Shown here piece by piece: positions 42,432 through 42,623 of a stretch of 42,623 bases of DNA (its first letter is position 1; each line of letters begins with the position of its first letter). The stretch comes from Alphaproteobacteria bacterium (GTDB taxonomy: Bacteria; Pseudomonadota; Alphaproteobacteria; Micavibrionales; Micavibrionaceae). Position numbers and translations under genes: made by a program. The stretch covers positions 1-42,623 of the forward strand of contig JALEGH010000043.1 of NCBI GenBank assembly GCA_022763065.1, given 5' to 3'. A model generated the notes under the pieces. That model worked only from the letters and a program-made list of their open reading frames with translations. It searched no databases and was not told where the DNA came from.

Positions 42432-42623
42432 CTAGGCGGCTTTTGGCAAGCCTAAATGATATTCTTCTTCATCCCAAAGCCATGCGGCACCGCGCACACC
42501 AGATGAATCGCCGTGTCGCGGCGGTACCAGCTTTGTATGAACAGTGTCGGAAAAAACATATTTGCTCCAAATAGCCGGAACCATCTCATAAAGCTCCTTC
42601 ACATTGCCCATACCCCCACCAAG
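42432..42623 (-). CDS. ROK-family sugar kinase, C-terminal part (runs off window)
   Basis: The minus strand is open from the window edge to the TAG at 42432-42434, giving 63 residues from the C-terminus. GGGMGN, KLVPPRHGDSSGVRGAAWLW and the short tail are the end of ROK-family kinases such as fructokinase or N-acetylglucosamine/glucose kinase. The sugar cannot be told without the N-terminal part. It is convergent with the M48 gene, ten bases apart. Confidence 0.85.
   Translation of the reverse strand, partial: LGGGMGNVKELYEMVPAIWSKYVFSDTVHTKLVPPRHGDSSGVRGAAWLWDEEEYHLGLPKAA

Overview
The window reads as chromosomal DNA of an alphaproteobacterium. It has the rpmH-rnpA-yidD-yidC-engB block, a ubiH-type hydroxylase, LemA and M48 protease genes, a flagellar flgK-flgL pair, and a gene set for a type IVB (Dot/Icm-like, I-type) secretion system. 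A free-living, flagellated, T4BSS-bearing alphaproteobacterium with many short lineage-specific genes recalls Micavibrio-like predatory bacteria, but that placement is inference, not proof. Base composition looks moderate, a little under 50% GC by eye. I found no tRNA, rRNA, CRISPR array or insertion sequence.

Layout. (1) 1-3.75 kb: housekeeping operon on the minus strand (rpmH, rnpA, yidD, yidC, engB) behind a near-consensus sigma-70 promoter. (2) 3.9-7.0 kb, plus strand: an unrecognised gene with a clear terminator, a protein that appears to fuse IcmD-like and IcmC/DotE-like segments, and a UbiH-family hydroxylase. (3) 7.0-18.05 kb, minus strand: core T4BSS run dotI(icmL)-dotH(icmK)-dotG(icmE)-dotF(icmG), a 373-nt gap with repeated operator-like motifs, then icmD-icmJ-icmB and an unknown membrane protein. 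A small plus-strand gene for a hydrophobic protein sits between icmJ and icmB. (4) 18.3-27.2 kb, plus strand: five tandem paralogous genes for exported cysteine-containing proteins sharing one core domain, each with a different decoration. (5) 27.2-31.0 kb: flgK-flgL behind a sigma-54-type promoter. (6) 31.0-39.4 kb, minus strand: lipoprotein, TcpQ/N0-like protein, icmT, a retropepsin-like protease with rimK, then dotB-dotC-dotD, a lytic transglycosylase, an unknown protein with a duplicated peptide, and a DsbC-like thiol-disulfide protein. (7) 39.5-42.6 kb: lemA, a GNAT acetyltransferase, an unknown, an M48 protease, and the C-terminus of a ROK-family sugar kinase.

How they fit together. DotC, DotD and DotH would form the outer-membrane part; DotG and DotF the envelope-spanning and inner-membrane scaffold; DotI, IcmT, IcmD and IcmC-like proteins the inner-membrane part; DotB and IcmB/DotO are the ATPases; IcmJ/DotN belongs to the coupling complex. 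DotA, DotL, DotM, DotU/IcmF and the IcmQ/R/S/W chaperones were not found here. The most unusual part is the five-gene paralogue array between the two T4BSS blocks: signal peptides, N-terminal cysteine clusters, a strongly conserved core, and member-specific additions (Gly/Gln repeats; a beta-sandwich-like domain between Gly/Asn linkers; an AT-rich Cys-rich domain resembling cell-wall hydrolases). A DsbC-like protein and a transglycosylase in the same locus would suit assembly of disulfide-bonded envelope or extracellular proteins. I suggest the array makes exchangeable exported or surface components of this T4BSS, perhaps derived from IcmX/TraW.
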